A DNA stretch of 64,000 bases, from NCBI RefSeq assembly GCF_001417775.1, contig NZ_BBZJ01000015.1:1-64000 (forward strand), written 5' to 3'. The position numbers and the translations under genes are program-made. The notes under the pieces were generated by a model, which was not told the origin of the DNA, did not search any database, and saw nothing but the letters and a program-made list of their open reading frames with translations. Numbering within the stretch: position 1 is the first letter of the stretch; every line of letters begins with the position of its first letter. Positions 25,357 through 34,719 of this stretch are shown piece after piece. The stretch is from Streptomyces sp. TP-A0356. GTDB taxonomy: Bacteria > Actinomycetota > Actinomycetes > Streptomycetales > Streptomycetaceae.

Positions 25357-27086
25357 GCGTCGTCCTCCCCCAGGGCGCCGTCGGGGCGGCGTACCAGGAA
25401 CGGCCCGAGGGCCAGGGCGTCCATCGGCAGCCGGTGGAAGGTGGCGAGGGCGTCGCGCGGGCTGCAGACGACCGGTTCGTCACGGCCGTTGAAGGAGGTG
25501 TTCAGGATGACCGCGGTGCCGGTGTGCTCGCCGACCTTGCCGATGAGCCGGTGGTAGAGGGGGTCGACCTCGGCGGAGACGGTCTGCGGCCGGGTGGTGC
25601 GGTCGCTGTGCACCACCGCGGGCATGACGGCGGCGCCGGCCTCGGTCACCGGAGTGGTGACGATCATGTACGGCAGCGGGGTGGGGGCGCCGATCAGGGC
25701 CTCGGCCGCCTCTTCCTGCATGCTCGGGGCGAACGGCCGCCACGCCTCGCGGTCCTTGATGCGGACGTTGACCCGGTCGCGGGTCTGCTCGGGGTTCGGC
25801 ACGGCGACCATGCTGCGGTGGCCGAGGGCGCGGGGGCCGCCCTCGGCCCGGCCCTGGAACCAGCCGGCAACCCCGCCGGCGGCCAGGACGTCCGCGGTCG
25901 CGGCGGCGATGTCCGCGGGCTCGGTGTAGGCGGTGCCGGAGGCCTCCAGGACACGGCGGATCTCGTCCGGGGTCCACTGCGGGCCCCAGGCCACCGAGCC
26001 CTTCATGGGCTGGATCCGGTCGCCCTCCTGGGCCGCGACCCAGACCGCCGCGCCGAGCGAGACGCCCTGGTCGCCGGCCAGGGGCTGGACGAAGAGGTCC
26101 TGCACCTCGGGCATGCGCATGAGCTTGCCGTTGAGGGTGGCGTTGAAGCCGACGCCGCCCGCGATCAGCAGCGTGGTCTCGCCGCTCTCCCTGAGCAGGG
26201 TGCGTACGAGGGCCATGACCGCGCGCTCCAGGGCCGCCTGGGCCGTGGCCGCGATGTCGCGGTACTCGAACGGGTCCCGGTCGGTGACCTTGGTGTAGCG
26301 GCCCAGGCGGGGATCGAAGTGGCGGGCGGAGCGGTTGGGGGCGTCCGGCAGCACCTTCTCCAGGTGCTCAAGCCAGTGCCGAATGGTGGCCGTCTCCTCG
26401 TCGGTGCTGCCGGTGGAGCGCAGGTCGGGCGGGACGACGCCGATGGTGAAGCCGTCGTCCGTGAAGTCGAAGGCGCCGCCGAAGGTGAGGTCCTGGGGGG
26501 TGCCGTAGGAGGCCAGGCCCATCATCTTGCCCGCCGCGTCGTAGCCGAGGCCGGCGTACTCGCAGACCGCGGCGTAGAAGTAGCCCAGTGACCAGCCGGG
26601 CGTGTAGGTGCGCAGGGTCTTGATCGCGCCGTCGATGCCGACGGCGAGCGTGGTGCTCACGTCCTCGCCCTGGCCGTCCAGGACGAGGATCGCGCCGCGG
26701 TCCCGCCCGGAGCGGTGGTAGGCGCTGGCGGCATGGGCGATGTGGTGGTTGACGAACGTCAGCCGCGGGTCGCGGGTGCGCGGGAACAGCGCCTTGGGCA
26801 GCAGGTGTTCCAGTGCGTCGGCGTCGTCGGCGAACCAGTCCAGGCCCCGGTCGCGGAAGAGCTTGGGCAGGTCCCACCCGTGGGCGACGACGTCGATGTC
26901 GTCCAGGGTGAGACCGCCCTCCGCGAGGCAGTGGGCAGCGGCGTTGAGGGGCGCCTCTCCGTAGGCGTGCTTGTTCCGGGTGAAGCGTTCCTCCTCGGCC
27001 AGGGCGATGACTCCGCCGTCCACGACGAGGCAGGCAGCACCATCGTGGCTGGCCCCGGGCCAGCCGTTGACTCCGAGCACACGCAT
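25353..27086 (-). CDS. Carbamoyltransferase (NodU/CmcH family)
   Basis: 577 residues from the ATG at 27086, where the protein opens MRVLGVNGWPGASHDGAACL; the frame is open for 24 further codons upstream. The N-terminal Kae1-like ATPase half has LTFVNHHIAHAASAYHRS (metal-binding His pair) and ILVLDGQGEDVST. The C-terminal YrdC-like half contains GWFQGRAEGGPRALGHRS and LNTSFNGRDEPVV. These enzymes transfer carbamoyl from carbamoyl phosphate through carbamoyl-AMP to a hydroxyl group. Here the target is most likely the gulosamine of the streptothricin core. Confidence 0.92.
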   Translation of the reverse strand: MRVLGVNGWPGASHDGAACLVVDGGVIALAEEERFTRNKHAYGEAPLNAAAHCLAEGGLTLDDIDVVAHGWDLPKLFRDRGLDWFADDADALEHLLPKALFPRTRDPRLTFVNHHIAHAASAYHRSGRDRGAILVLDGQGEDVSTTLAVGIDGAIKTLRTYTPGWSLGYFYAAVCEYAGLGYDAAGKMMGLASYGTPQDLTFGGAFDFTDDGFTIGVVPPDLRSTGSTDEETATIRHWLEHLEKVLPDAPNRSARHFDPRLGRYTKVTDRDPFEYRDIAATAQAALERAVMALVRTLLRESGETTLLIAGGVGFNATLNGKLMRMPEVQDLFVQPLAGDQGVSLGAAVWVAAQEGDRIQPMKGSVAWGPQWTPDEIRRVLEASGTAYTEPADIAAATADVLAAGGVAGWFQGRAEGGPRALGHRSMVAVPNPEQTRDRVNVRIKDREAWRPFAPSMQEEAAEALIGAPTPLPYMIVTTPVTEAGAAVMPAVVHSDRTTRPQTVSAEVDPLYHRLIGKVGEHTGTAVILNTSFNGRDEPVVCSPRDALATFHRLPMDALALGPFLVRRPDGALGEDDA

Positions 27087-27154
27087 GGTCAGTCCCCAAA
27101 GGTCGGTCGGGATCATCCGGTGCACCCCGCGCCTCGTGGGAGCGGGGGCACCGG

Positions 27155-27832
27155 TCACGCCAACCGATCTTGTCGATCTGCCGAGTTGTACACGACCTTC
27201 GACGTTGTGCGGAGATCCGCGGCGAAGATCGCGGACGCCGCCTTGAGCACCTCGTTCGCGCGCCGCAGCTCCTCGACCTCACTGCGCAGCCGGCGTAGTT
27301 CGGCCCGTTCGTCGCGGGTCAGCTCGTCCGTGCCGTGGCCGTGCGCGGAGGCGCTGGGCGCGGGGGCGTCGGGGTCCCCCCAGCCGGCCTCCGGATCGCG
27401 CTCCGGATCGCGCTCCGGGCCACGGTCCGTCTCCTGGCCGGGGCCCCGCCCGGGGTCACGGTCCGGACCGCGCTCCGGAGCACTACGCGCGGGCCGGCGA
27501 CGGCCGGAGCGGGGGGGCTCCCGCTCCGCGCCGCCCGGCCGCCCGTGTCCCGGTGCGTTACGTGCTTCCAGTTCGCTGCTGACGCTGTGCCAGCGGCGCG
27601 ACCACAGCTCGAGATCTCCGCCGCACGCGGCCACATAGGCGAGGGTCACCTTCAGCGAGGGTTTGTGCAGTCCCCGCGCGGCCTCGGCGAGCGTGGCCAC
27701 AGAGTAGTGCGCCCTTTTCGCCATGGTGCGGTACGAGGGGTTCCCGGCCCGCCTCCGTAAGGTGCGCAAGTCGTGGGCGAACGCCTCCAGTGGTCCTTCA
27801 GTAGGGTCCAGTAACCGCTCTGGCCTGGGCAC
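27155..27832 (-). CDS. XRE-type regulator with an IS3-OrfA-like C-terminal zipper
   Basis: 225 residues. Residues about 15-75 form a Cro/C1-like helix-turn-helix (FAHDLRTLRRRAGNPSYRTM, then YSVATLAEAARGLHKPSL). A long disordered linker follows, with repeated Arg-Asp-Pro-Glu units encoded by repetitive GC-rich DNA at about 27390-27475. Residues about 180-210 (EVEELRRANEVLKAASAIFA) match the leucine-zipper end of IS3-family OrfA proteins. It is the only regulator in the cluster and heads the minus-strand arm. It probably acts on the divergent region at 27833-28222. Confidence 0.8.
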   Translation of the reverse strand: MPRPERLLDPTEGPLEAFAHDLRTLRRRAGNPSYRTMAKRAHYSVATLAEAARGLHKPSLKVTLAYVAACGGDLELWSRRWHSVSSELEARNAPGHGRPGGAEREPPRSGRRRPARSAPERGPDRDPGRGPGQETDRGPERDPERDPEAGWGDPDAPAPSASAHGHGTDELTRDERAELRRLRSEVEELRRANEVLKAASAIFAADLRTTSKVVYNSADRQDRLA

Positions 27833-28222
27833 ATTTCCCCCTGGTACTCGGTTGTCTCGACGAAGCGCGGGTCCCGCGGGCCGTACAACCGTGGTCAGCG
27901 GTGTCCGGTCCCGACGGCACGATCAGCCGTCGACTGCCGGAATCCCGACAGGAAGGCCTCCGCACCGGATCTGCGGTCATTGGTACATGCCGGTGACATA
28001 CACATCAATTCTTCAACCGACAATTCAGGCCATCCCCGGAGCCGGTCGCGCGGTTCGGAAGTGCTGTCCGCCCCTCTCTCAACACCGGCGGCCGCTTCCG
28101 CTTCCCGCTGCGCGGCCCCAAGTTGTACAGGGGCACTCGGCGTTTGCACCCCGTACAAATTCCCCTCGTGTACAACCCGCCGCGCTCTGCAAGATCGACG
28201 GCAGGCGATACGACCGAAACCG
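27833..28222. promoter_or_regulatory. Central divergent control region with repeated TGTACAA motifs
   Basis: The 390 bp between the two arms of the cluster hold no gene. TTGTACAGGGG (28123-28133) faces CCCCGTACAA (28149-28158), a near-perfect inverted pair. A further TGTACAA lies at 28169-28175 and GTACAA at 27883-27888. These are the best operator candidates for the XRE-type regulator, and the cluster 50-100 bases ahead of the lysine aminomutase start fits control of the right arm. Confidence 0.6.
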
Positions 28223-29647
28223 ATGGGATTGGGTGGCGGGTTGGTGGACACAGCACGCAGCCAGACGGAATCAGCAGTACTGGAAGGCGTCTACGAGTAC
28301 CGCAGCCGTCCACTCGTGGAGCCGGACTGGCGGCGCCTGCCCGGGTGGCGCGACGTCACCGCGGCCGAGTGGGCCGACCCCCAGTGGCAGCGCGCCCACT
28401 GCGTGAAGGACGCGAAGGGCCTGCGCGCGGTCATGGGCAATCTGCTGGACGAGGGTTTCTACGGGGACTGGGAGCAGGACCGGCTGCACCGCGCCACCAT
28501 GTCGGTGCTGCTGCCGCCCCAGATGATCAACACCATGGCCCCGGAAGCGGCCGGCGCCCGACCGGGCGAGCTCACCAAGGCGTTCTACGACGACCCGGTA
28601 CGCCGTTACATGCTGCCGGTCTTCTCCGACCGCCACCCGCAGTGGCCCTCGCACCCGATGGCCAGCCGGGACTCCCTGCACGAGCAGGACATGTGGGTGG
28701 TGGAGGGGCTGACCCACCGCTACCCCACCAAGGTGCTGGCGGAGCTGCTGTCGACGTGCCCGCAGTACTGCGGCCACTGCACGCGGATGGACCTGGTGGG
28801 CAACTCCACGCCCCAGGTGGCCAAGAACAAGCTCCAGCTCAAGCCCGCCGACCGGGCCGACCGCATCCTGGAGCACCTGCGCGCCTCCCCCGGCATCCGG
28901 GACGTGGTGGTCTCCGGCGGCGACCTGGCCAACATGCCCTGGCCGCGGCTGGAGCGCTTCATCAGCGGCCTGCTGGAGATCGAGTCGATCCGGGACATCC
29001 GGCTGGCGAGCAAGGGACTGGTCGGGCTGCCCCAGCACTGGCGGTCCGGCCCGGTGCTGGAGGGCGTCGCGCGAGTCGCGCGGACGGCCCGGTCCCGCGG
29101 GGTGCGCATCGCGCTGCACACCCACGCCAATGCAGCCCAGCAGATCACCCCCGCGGTGGCGGAGGCGGCCTGGGCGCTGCTGGGCGCGGGGCTGCACGAC
29201 GTGCGCAACCAGGGCGTGCTGATGCGCGGGGTCAACGACAGCGCGCACCACCTGCTCGACCTGTGCTTCGCGCTCACCGACCACGCGGGGATCACGCCGT
29301 ACTACTTCTACATGTGCGACATGATCCCGAACGCCGAGCACTGGCGGGTGCCGCTGCACCGAGCCCAGTTGATTCAGCGTCAGATCATGGGCTACCTGCC
29401 CGGCTTCGCCACGCCCCGCATCGTGTGCGACGTGCCGATGGCCGGCAAGCGCTGGGTGGAGCAGGCCGACTCCTACGACCGCGAGCTCGGCATATCGCAC
29501 TGGAGCAAGGGCTATCTCACCCCGCTGGAAGCGGCGGACCCGGAGGCCCGCAGCGGCTCGTACCACTACTACGACCCCATCGACACGCTCCCGCTCGCCG
29601 GGCAGCGGTGGTGGCGGGACACCCATCAGGGCACCGGTCAGGGATAG
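28223..29647 (+). CDS. kamA: Lysine 2,3-aminomutase (radical SAM)
   Basis: 474 residues from an ATG at 28223; a GTG at 28244 with GGTGGCGGG upstream is an alternative start. The radical SAM cluster motif is CPQYCGHC (C-x3-C-x2-C). It is followed by DVVVSGGDLANMPW and IALHTHANAAQQITP, as in KamA-type enzymes. It also uses PLP. The reaction converts L-lysine to L-beta-lysine, the building block of the streptothricin side chain. First gene of the right arm, 19 bases before the PLP enzyme gene. Confidence 0.92.
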   Translation: MGLGGGLVDTARSQTESAVLEGVYEYRSRPLVEPDWRRLPGWRDVTAAEWADPQWQRAHCVKDAKGLRAVMGNLLDEGFYGDWEQDRLHRATMSVLLPPQMINTMAPEAAGARPGELTKAFYDDPVRRYMLPVFSDRHPQWPSHPMASRDSLHEQDMWVVEGLTHRYPTKVLAELLSTCPQYCGHCTRMDLVGNSTPQVAKNKLQLKPADRADRILEHLRASPGIRDVVVSGGDLANMPWPRLERFISGLLEIESIRDIRLASKGLVGLPQHWRSGPVLEGVARVARTARSRGVRIALHTHANAAQQITPAVAEAAWALLGAGLHDVRNQGVLMRGVNDSAHHLLDLCFALTDHAGITPYYFYMCDMIPNAEHWRVPLHRAQLIQRQIMGYLPGFATPRIVCDVPMAGKRWVEQADSYDRELGISHWSKGYLTPLEAADPEARSGSYHYYDPIDTLPLAGQRWWRDTHQGTGQG

Positions 29648-29666
29648 AAGGGACAGTCGCACAACC

Positions 29667-30827
29667 ATGAGCAGTCTGCGTCCGCTGCGTGAGGACCCCC
29701 CGGTGCTGGAGGAGTGGTACCGCCGGCACCTGGGCCCCGACATCCACGACATCAGCTCCAGCGGCGTCCACCCGTACACCTTCGCCGAGATACGCGAACT
29801 GTGCCGCATCCCGGCCGAGGACCTGGACGCCGTCGTCATGGACGACAGCGTCTCCCAGGGAGGCGCGGGCATCCGGCAGGCGATCGCCGACCGGTACGCG
29901 GGCGGCGACGCCGACCGGGTGCTGGTCACCCATGGCTCCAGCGAGGCCATCGCGCTCACTCTGAGCACGCTGCTGCGGGCCGGCGACCGGGTAGTCATCC
30001 AGCAGGGCATCTACCACTCGCTGGGCCACTACCCGCGGGCGGCGCGCTGCGAGCTCGCCGAGCTGCCGGCCGCGGCCGTGGGCGACGGCGAAATCGACGA
30101 GGATGTGCTGGAGAGCCTGATCACGCCGGGGACCACGGCCGTCATCGTCAACTTCCCGCACAACCCCTCCGGGGCCACGCTGTCGCCGCAGGGCCTGAAG
30201 GCACTGACCGAGCGGACCGCCGCCGTCGGCGCGACCCTGGTGTGGGACGCCGCCACCGCCGAGATCGCGCACCGCTGGGAGGTCCTCCCGGACCCCGCCG
30301 CCACCCGCGGCGACACGATCTCCTACGGCACCTTCTCCAAGACCTTCGGTCTGCCCGGGCTCCGGGTGGGCTGGGCCATCGCACCGCCGGAACTGATCAC
30401 GGCCGTCTTCCCGCTGCGCGACCGGACCACGCTCTTCCTGTCCCCGCTGGTCGAGCTGATCGCCGAGCGGGCGATGCGCCACGCCGACGTGCTGATCGGC
30501 ACGCGGGCGGCCGAGGCGCGGCGCAACCTCGCGTACCTCACGGAGTGGATGGCCGAGCACCAGGACCTGGTGCGCTGGACGCCGCCGGAGGGCGGGGTGT
30601 GCGCGCTGCCCGTCTTCCGCGAGCTGGAGCGGGCCGCGGCCGGGCCGGCCGCGGTGGAACGGTTCTGCCTGGAGCTGCTCTCCCGCCACCGCACGCTCCT
30701 GGTGCCGGGTACGGCCTTCGGCGCGCCGCACGGCGCCCGGCTCGGCTTCGGCGGCCCGGAGAAGGGCTTCCGGGCCGGGCTCGCGGGGCTGTCGGAGTTC
30801 CTGCGCACCCGCGGGGCCGCCCGGTGA
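29667..30827 (+). CDS. PLP-dependent capreomycidine-synthase-like enzyme (OrfR/VioD type)
   Basis: 386 residues, a fold-type I aminotransferase. The PLP lysine is in SYGTFSKTFGLPGLRVGW; the Asn for the cofactor ring is in VIVNFPHNPSGATL; and the Asp is in TLVWDAATAEI. In viomycin and streptothricin biosynthesis, homologues (VioD, OrfR) do not transaminate but eliminate and cyclise hydroxylated arginine to a capreomycidine-type ring. With the hydroxylase at 32857 it should make the streptolidine precursor. The next gene starts inside its stop codon (GTGA). Confidence 0.88.
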   Translation: MSSLRPLREDPPVLEEWYRRHLGPDIHDISSSGVHPYTFAEIRELCRIPAEDLDAVVMDDSVSQGGAGIRQAIADRYAGGDADRVLVTHGSSEAIALTLSTLLRAGDRVVIQQGIYHSLGHYPRAARCELAELPAAAVGDGEIDEDVLESLITPGTTAVIVNFPHNPSGATLSPQGLKALTERTAAVGATLVWDAATAEIAHRWEVLPDPAATRGDTISYGTFSKTFGLPGLRVGWAIAPPELITAVFPLRDRTTLFLSPLVELIAERAMRHADVLIGTRAAEARRNLAYLTEWMAEHQDLVRWTPPEGGVCALPVFRELERAAAGPAAVERFCLELLSRHRTLLVPGTAFGAPHGARLGFGGPEKGFRAGLAGLSEFLRTRGAAR

Positions 30828-32722
30828 CCGCCGTGGACGGACCCGACGTACTGGACCTGTGGGACCTCTGCGTACGCGAACACGCGGACGAACCCGCACT
30901 GGTGACGCCGCGGCAGGCGCTCACCTACCGGTCGGTGGACCGGCTGACCGACGCCTGGGCCGGCTCCCTGGCCGGGCGCGGCGCGGGCCCCGGGCGGCTG
31001 GTGGGCCTCGCGTTCACCGACCCCGGCCGCACGGTGCTCGGCATGGTCGCGGCGCTGAAGGCCGGGGCCGGGTTCACCGTCCTGGACGACCGGCTGCCCG
31101 CCGCCGCGCGGGCCTCGCTGGTGCGCCGCACGGAGGCGGCGGTGTGGCTCGGCGACGGCGCCCACGCGCCCGCGACGGCGTACGTGCCGGCCGGGACCGC
31201 CGGCACCGGCGGCGGGCCGGCGGACGCCGACGGCTCCGCGGCCCGGCGGCGGGCCGCCGGCAGCGACGTGGCGTACGTGCTGTTCACCTCCGGATCCACC
31301 GGGCAGCCCAAGGGCACGGTCATCGAGCGCGGCTCGCTGCGCAGGTTCGCGGTCGGGGTCGCCGAGCGGCTGGAGCTGGCCCCCGGGGACCGCTGGCTCC
31401 AGGTGGCCTCGCTGGGCTTCGACGTCCTGGTCGAGGAGGTGTTCCCCGCGTTCGTGGCCGGCGCGGCCGTCGTGTGCCGGGCCGACACGCAGGCCCTGGA
31501 TGCGGAGGAGCTGCACACCACGATGGCCCGCACCGGGACCACCGTGGTGGAGCTGTCCACGCAGTACTGGCTGGAGTACGCCCGCTGGCTCGACGCGCGT
31601 GGCCTGACCACCCCGGCGGAACTGCGCCTGGTGGTGGTCGGCGGCGAGCGCATGGACCCGCGGCCCTACCGGGAGTGGCAGGCCCGCCAGCCGGCCCGGC
31701 TGGCCCACGTCTACGGACTGACCGAGTGCACCGTCAGCTCCACCTTCTACACCGGGCTGCTTCCTGCCGACGCCGAGGAGGTCCCGCTCGGCACGCCGCT
31801 GCGGGACGTGGAGATCAGCATCCGGCGCGACGGACGCCCGGTGCCGCAGGGCGAGTCCGGGGAGATCCACATCGGCGGACCGCTGCTGGCCCGCGGCTTC
31901 CTCGGCGACGAGGCCACCACCGCCCGCCGGTTCGTGCCCGACCCGCTGGCCGCCGCCCCTGGGGCGCGCGTGTACACGACGGGCGACCTGGGGCGGATCG
32001 ACACCGACGGGCACCTGGTCTTCCTCGGGCGGCTCGACGACCAGGTGAAGATCCGCGGCCACCGGTTGGAGCCGGCGCGGGTGGAGCGCGCCCTGTGCGA
32101 GGACCCGGCCGTGGACCAGGCCGTGGTGTTCCCGGACCCGCGAAACGGAACCGCGCTGTGGGCCTTCACGGTCCCGGCCGACCCGCGGCACGCCCCACTC
32201 CCCGGCGAGGCGGTCCGCCTGACAGGGCCGGAGAGGGACGCGCTGGTGGCGCCGCTGGAGGCGCACTTGCCCGACTGGGCCGTGCCCAGGGTGCTGTACC
32301 GGGTGTCCGTCCTGCCGAAGAACCCGCACGGCAAGATCGAAAAGCGCCGGCTGAGCGACTGGGTCACGGCGAGGGCCACGGCCGGGTCCGGCGGGCCGGC
32401 GCAGGCGCCGGGCACTGCGGAGATACCGGACGCGCCGGGCACGGCCGAGGCGCCGGGCACGGCCGTCGAGCCGCGGCTCCGCGACGAACCGCTGTCCACC
32501 GTCGTGGACCTCTTCCGCGAGGTCCTGGGCGCACCGGGGATCGGCCCCGACGACGACTTCTTCGAGCATGGCGGGCAGTCCCTGCTCGCCATGCGCCTGC
32601 TCGCGCGGCTGCGCGAGTCCTTCCCCGCGGCGGCCGGGCTGCGGGCGAGCGCCCTGCTCCGGTGTCCGACCCCCCGGCTGCTTGCCGGGGCGCTCGCGGC
32701 CGGCGAGGCCGCCCGACCCTGA
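30824..32722 (+). CDS. NRPS A-T didomain
   Basis: 632 residues from a GTG overlapping the previous stop. Residues 1-about 515 are an adenylation domain: A3 is LFTSGSTGQPKGTVIERG, A5 is VYGLTECTVSS, A8 is KIRGHRLEPARVERAL and A10 is NPHGKIEKRRLS. After a Pro/Ala/Thr-rich linker, residues about 550-625 are a carrier domain with DDDFFEHGGQSLLAMRLLAR. The pocket differs from the two stand-alone A domains. It may load an arginine-derived (streptolidine) unit, but the substrate cannot be read with confidence. Confidence 0.88.
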   Translation: MTAVDGPDVLDLWDLCVREHADEPALVTPRQALTYRSVDRLTDAWAGSLAGRGAGPGRLVGLAFTDPGRTVLGMVAALKAGAGFTVLDDRLPAAARASLVRRTEAAVWLGDGAHAPATAYVPAGTAGTGGGPADADGSAARRRAAGSDVAYVLFTSGSTGQPKGTVIERGSLRRFAVGVAERLELAPGDRWLQVASLGFDVLVEEVFPAFVAGAAVVCRADTQALDAEELHTTMARTGTTVVELSTQYWLEYARWLDARGLTTPAELRLVVVGGERMDPRPYREWQARQPARLAHVYGLTECTVSSTFYTGLLPADAEEVPLGTPLRDVEISIRRDGRPVPQGESGEIHIGGPLLARGFLGDEATTARRFVPDPLAAAPGARVYTTGDLGRIDTDGHLVFLGRLDDQVKIRGHRLEPARVERALCEDPAVDQAVVFPDPRNGTALWAFTVPADPRHAPLPGEAVRLTGPERDALVAPLEAHLPDWAVPRVLYRVSVLPKNPHGKIEKRRLSDWVTARATAGSGGPAQAPGTAEIPDAPGTAEAPGTAVEPRLRDEPLSTVVDLFREVLGAPGIGPDDDFFEHGGQSLLAMRLLARLRESFPAAAGLRASALLRCPTPRLLAGALAAGEAARP

Positions 32723-32856
32723 GCGGCCGCGCGCGGACCGCCTTCGCGCACACCTCGCGGACCATCGCGTCACCCAGCACCACCCGAGGGCCCGCAGGCC
32801 CGGCTCCGGCCGCCTGCGGGCGGTAACCATCCCCGACCACTCAGCGAGAGTTGGCA

Positions 32857-33891
32857 ATGTCGAACCTCACCGACCAGTCCACACACAGCTACGCCCTCAC
32901 CCCCGACGAGGCCACCGCGACCGCGGAGCTCACCCTCGAACTGGCCGCCGTCCACCCGTACTTCGGCGACCCCGGCCTGCTGCGCGACCTGCCGCGGCTC
33001 GCGGCCCGGCTGCCGCTGGGCGTGCAGCGCTTCCTGCGCGACTTCAAGCTGGGCGACCGCCACGGCCATGTGGTCGTCTGTGGGCACGAGTTCGACCAGC
33101 AGCGCATCGGGCCCACCCCCGAGCACTGGCGAGGCCGCCACCGGCCCGGCCCGGAGTTCCCCGAGGAGCTGCTGCTGATGCTGTACTCGGCGCTGCTCGG
33201 CGAGCCCTTCGGCTGGGCCACGCAGCAGGACGGCCACCTCGTGCACGACATCTTCCCGATCCGCCAGCACGAGAACGACCAGCTCGGCATGGGCAGCAAG
33301 GAGCTGCTGACCTGGCACACCGAGGACGCCTTCCACCCCTACCGCAGCGACTACCTGATCCTGGGCGCGCTGCGCAACCCCGATCACGTGCCCACCACGG
33401 TCGGCGAGCTGGACCTGACCTCGCTGTCCGAGGAGGACATCGACGTCCTCTTCGAACCGCGCTTCCACATCGCGCCGGACGAGTCGCACCTGCCGAAGAA
33501 CAACACCATCACCTCCGAGGAGGAGGCCGCCCGCTTCGCCACCATCCAGCGGATGATCGACGAGCGGCCGCTCGGCCCGCTGCTCTACGGATCGCGGCAG
33601 GACCCGTACATGCGTCTCGACCCGTACTTCACCTCCGTGCCGGAGGACGACGCCGACGCGCGGCGTGCCTACGACGCGCTGTTCAAGGTGGTGGACGCCG
33701 GGATGCGGGAGGTGGTCGCGGACCAGGGCGACGTCCTGTTCATCGACAATCACCGGGCGGTGCACGGCCGCCTGCCGTTCCAGGCCCGCTACGACGGCAC
33801 CGATCGCTGGCTCAAGCGGGTGTGCGTCACCGCCGACCTGCGGCGCTCCCGCCCGATGCGGGCCACGGCCGAGACCCGGCTGCTGGGCTGA
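32857..33891 (+). CDS. Fe(II)/2-oxoglutarate arginine hydroxylase (OrfP/VioC type)
   Basis: 344 residues from the ATG at 32857. The iron-binding facial triad is visible as HTEDAFHPYRSD (His-x-Glu) and the distal His in IDNHRAVHGRLPF; the downstream Arg for 2-oxoglutarate is in the same region. VioC-family members hydroxylate arginine at C3, and OrfP of the streptothricin pathway dihydroxylates it at C3 and C4. The neighbouring PLP cyclase and the A-T protein support the OrfP role. Soluble and cytoplasmic. Confidence 0.9.
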   Translation: MSNLTDQSTHSYALTPDEATATAELTLELAAVHPYFGDPGLLRDLPRLAARLPLGVQRFLRDFKLGDRHGHVVVCGHEFDQQRIGPTPEHWRGRHRPGPEFPEELLLMLYSALLGEPFGWATQQDGHLVHDIFPIRQHENDQLGMGSKELLTWHTEDAFHPYRSDYLILGALRNPDHVPTTVGELDLTSLSEEDIDVLFEPRFHIAPDESHLPKNNTITSEEEAARFATIQRMIDERPLGPLLYGSRQDPYMRLDPYFTSVPEDDADARRAYDALFKVVDAGMREVVADQGDVLFIDNHRAVHGRLPFQARYDGTDRWLKRVCVTADLRRSRPMRATAETRLLG

Positions 33892-33899
33892 GCGCACCG

Positions 33900-34643
33900 A
33901 TGGCACTCACCCTCACCGATCTGTCCCGCGACCCGTGGCTGCTGCCCGAGGTGGACGCTCTGATCAGCGCCAACATGCCCGGGTTCATGAGCTGGGAGTC
34001 CCCCGGCAACTGGCGCTGGCACGGGATGTACGAGCGCTACCCCGCCCACCAGCTCTGCCTGGTGGCCGGTGACGGGAAGCTGGTCGCGGCCGCCAACGGG
34101 CTGCCGGTGCGGTGGGACGGCACTGCCTCGTCACTGCCCTCCGGCAGTGACGAGGTCTTGGTGGAGGCCGTCGAACACGGCCCCCCGGACCACCCGGACG
34201 CCGTCTGCATGCTGTCGGTGTCCGTCGATCCCGCGCACCGGGCGGTCGGCCACGCCGAGCGGCTGCTGACCGAGGCCCGCACCAGAGCCGCGGAGCGGTG
34301 TCGGCGCGGTGTGATCATCCCGGTCCGGCCCACGCGCAAGCCGCGCTACCCGCTGATCCCGATCGAGGAGTACGCCGCCTGGCGCCGCCCCGACGGCCGC
34401 TGCTTCGACCCGTGGCTGCGCACGCACCTGGAGCTGGGCGCCCGGCAGCTGGGCTTCGCCCACCGGTCCCTGGTGATCCGTCAGCCGGTCTCCCGCTGGG
34501 AGGAGTTCCTCGGTCATTCGCTGCCGGGGCCGGGCGACCATCCGTTGCCCGGCGGCCTGGTGCCGCTGCGGGTCGCCGACGACGGTCATGGGACGTACGC
34601 CGAGCCCAACGTCTGGGTGCACCACCCGGCCGACGCTCCGTGA
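33900..34643 (+). CDS. GNAT-like acyltransferase
   Basis: 247 residues from the ATG at 33900. The acetyl-CoA core is seen as CMLSVSVDPAHRAVGHAERL, with an Arg/Gly P-loop-like turn, and the later HLELGARQLGF helix. It is longer than typical GNATs and has an unusual Pro/Arg-rich insert (VRPTRKPRYPLIPIEEY). This suggests a cluster-specific acceptor, for example an amine of streptolidine or a sugar. It is not the nat1 resistance gene, which is at 45491. Substrate unknown. Confidence 0.7.
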   Translation: MALTLTDLSRDPWLLPEVDALISANMPGFMSWESPGNWRWHGMYERYPAHQLCLVAGDGKLVAAANGLPVRWDGTASSLPSGSDEVLVEAVEHGPPDHPDAVCMLSVSVDPAHRAVGHAERLLTEARTRAAERCRRGVIIPVRPTRKPRYPLIPIEEYAAWRRPDGRCFDPWLRTHLELGARQLGFAHRSLVIRQPVSRWEEFLGHSLPGPGDHPLPGGLVPLRVADDGHGTYAEPNVWVHHPADAP

Positions 34644-34719
34644 CCCCCGCCGCGCGCCCCCGCACCGCGGCATGCCCGCCCCCTCTCGAGCCATCCCCTT
34701 CCGACCCCCTGGAGAACCC

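Noticed and set aside
22096..25557. Plus-strand open frame of 1153 codons
   Set aside because: It is antisense to the A-domain, T-C and carbamoyltransferase genes, is Gly/Arg/Val-rich without motifs, and arises from the codon-position GC bias of the real genes.
27390..27475. Repetitive GC-rich tract as a mobile-element end or operator
   Set aside because: It lies within the coding frame of the XRE-type regulator and encodes a repetitive linker.
30323..32857. Minus-strand open frame of 844 codons
   Set aside because: Antisense to the PLP enzyme and A-T genes, both with clear motifs; composition is typical of a shadow frame.
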